Assembly (NCBI GenBank): GCA_903890595.1
Contig: CAITBU010000142.1
Coordinates: 1 to 15,067 of the forward strand
Reading direction: 5' to 3'
DNA: 15,067 nucleotides
Source: an uncultured Holophagaceae bacterium
Lineage (GTDB): Bacteria; Acidobacteriota; Holophagae; Holophagales; Holophagaceae
Below the pieces are notes generated by a model. The model ran no database searches. It saw only the letters and a program-made list of their open reading frames with translations, and was not told the origin of the DNA. Of this stretch, positions 14,562-15,067 are shown piece by piece. The position numbers and the translations under genes are program-made. The first letter of the stretch is position 1. Every line of letters starts with the position of its first letter.

Positions 14562-15067
14562 GGTCGGGGCTCTTCAAGGGATGGAAGCGAGGCAGCGGTG
14601 GCGGCCAGGGCAATGCGGGCGGCGGCATGCTCGCCGTGACCGGTGCGCACAGCGAAGGCAATCCCGGCGGGCAGGCCTTCCGCCAGGGTGGCAGCTATCA
14701 GGGGATGCAGGCTGGCCGCCCGGCCGCTGAGGGCCACGGGGCGTGGACCGTAGCGGTCGATGAGGGCGCAGGCCAGGCGGGCCAGCTCCCGGCCCGCCGC
14801 AGCCAGGATGGCCTGGGCGGCGGGGTCGCGGTCGGCGGCCCGGGCCACGGCCAGGGCGAGGCGGCCGATGTCGCCCCGAGTGCCACCATAGACGGCCTGG
14901 CGGGTGTGGTCCCAGTCTGCGCCGCCCACCAGGGCGAAGAGCTCCTGGCCCAGGGGCGACTCGGCCCCGCTGCCCGGCCGCTCGTCCTCGGCGCGCCAGA
15001 CCTGGCGCAGGGCCTCCCGGGCGATCCAGAAGCCGCCGCCGCCGTCGTCGATGATGACCCCCCGGCC
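14558..15067 (-). CDS. BadF/BadG/BcrA/BcrD-type ATPase, probable amino-sugar kinase (5' end beyond window)
   Basis: The C-terminal 169 residues are visible in frame to the window edge. They begin GRGVIIDDGGGGFWIAREAL, which matches the adenosine-binding region of the ASKHA-fold family containing N-acetylglucosamine kinase (GDEGSAYWIA in the mammalian enzyme) and bacterial MurNAc/GlcNAc kinases such as MurK. A later VALSGRAASLHPLI fits the second nucleotide-binding segment. The visible acidic motif is IDDGGGG rather than the common GDEGS, so phosphate-binding geometry may differ. The family also contains benzoyl-CoA reductase activators, but the 4-base overlap with an AmiD gene argues for phosphorylating GlcNAc or MurNAc from murein. 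No signal can be judged because the N-terminus is outside. The substrate is inferred from context. Confidence 0.75.
   Translation of the reverse strand, partial: GRGVIIDDGGGGFWIAREALRQVWRAEDERPGSGAESPLGQELFALVGGADWDHTRQAVYGGTRGDIGRLALAVARAADRDPAAQAILAAAGRELARLACALIDRYGPRPVALSGRAASLHPLIAATLAEGLPAGIAFAVRTGHGEHAAARIALAATAASLPSLEEPRP

Overview
The window is GC-rich bacterial DNA in which nearly every base is coding. It encodes diderm-type lipoproteins, Sec and Tat signal peptides, and a fused-type 2-oxoacid:ferredoxin oxidoreductase. Overall this resembles a Gram-negative environmental lineage; a Holophagae-type acidobacterium (Geothrix/Holophaga-like) is my best guess. That guess rests on general gene content and base composition, not on a marker gene. 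I see no rRNA, tRNA, CRISPR array, transposase or prophage gene.

Layout. (1) Positions 1-566, minus: the N-terminal 188 residues of the SOS repressor LexA, cut by the window edge. It has a good promoter so close to the ATG that the transcript may be leaderless. (2) 567-770: a promoter region shared with the divergent korAB operon (771-3644, plus), which encodes a two-subunit 2-oxoacid (probably 2-oxoglutarate):ferredoxin oxidoreductase. (3) 3690-5286, plus: a secreted beta-lactamase-fold serine hydrolase and a GNAT acetyltransferase. (4) 5323-10035, minus, read right to left: alanine racemase, a secreted VanX-like D,D-dipeptidase fused to a YkuD-like domain, a diaminopimelate decarboxylase carrying a signal peptide, and an AmiD-type lipoprotein amidase. 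(5) 10157-12174, plus: a secreted SH3b-SH3b-NlpC/P60 endopeptidase overlapping by 4 bases a Tat-exported dipeptide epimerase. (6) 12175-12471: the only non-coding gap near 300 bp. It is filled by a 234-bp inverted-repeat element whose core is a set of perfectly abutting helices. (7) 12472-15067, minus, read right to left: a BadF/BadG-type sugar kinase (partial), a second AmiD-type lipoprotein, and a glutamate racemase with an N-terminal export or anchor segment.

How it fits together. From 3690 to the end, almost every gene can be placed on one route: dismantling peptidoglycan. AmiD enzymes release stem peptides from MurNAc. The VanX domain splits D-Ala-D-Ala, and the NlpC/P60 enzyme cuts the gamma-D-Glu-diamino acid bond. 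The epimerase turns L-Ala-D-Glu into L-Ala-L-Glu. Glutamate racemase, alanine racemase and diaminopimelate decarboxylase could convert D-Glu, D-Ala and meso-DAP into L-Glu, L-Ala and L-Lys. The kinase could handle the amino sugar. The striking point is location: enzymes that are normally cytoplasmic (LysA, MurI, the epimerase) carry export signals here. The locus therefore reads as a largely periplasmic murein-peptide salvage pathway. Functions are assigned from motifs; the pathway and its compartment are inference.
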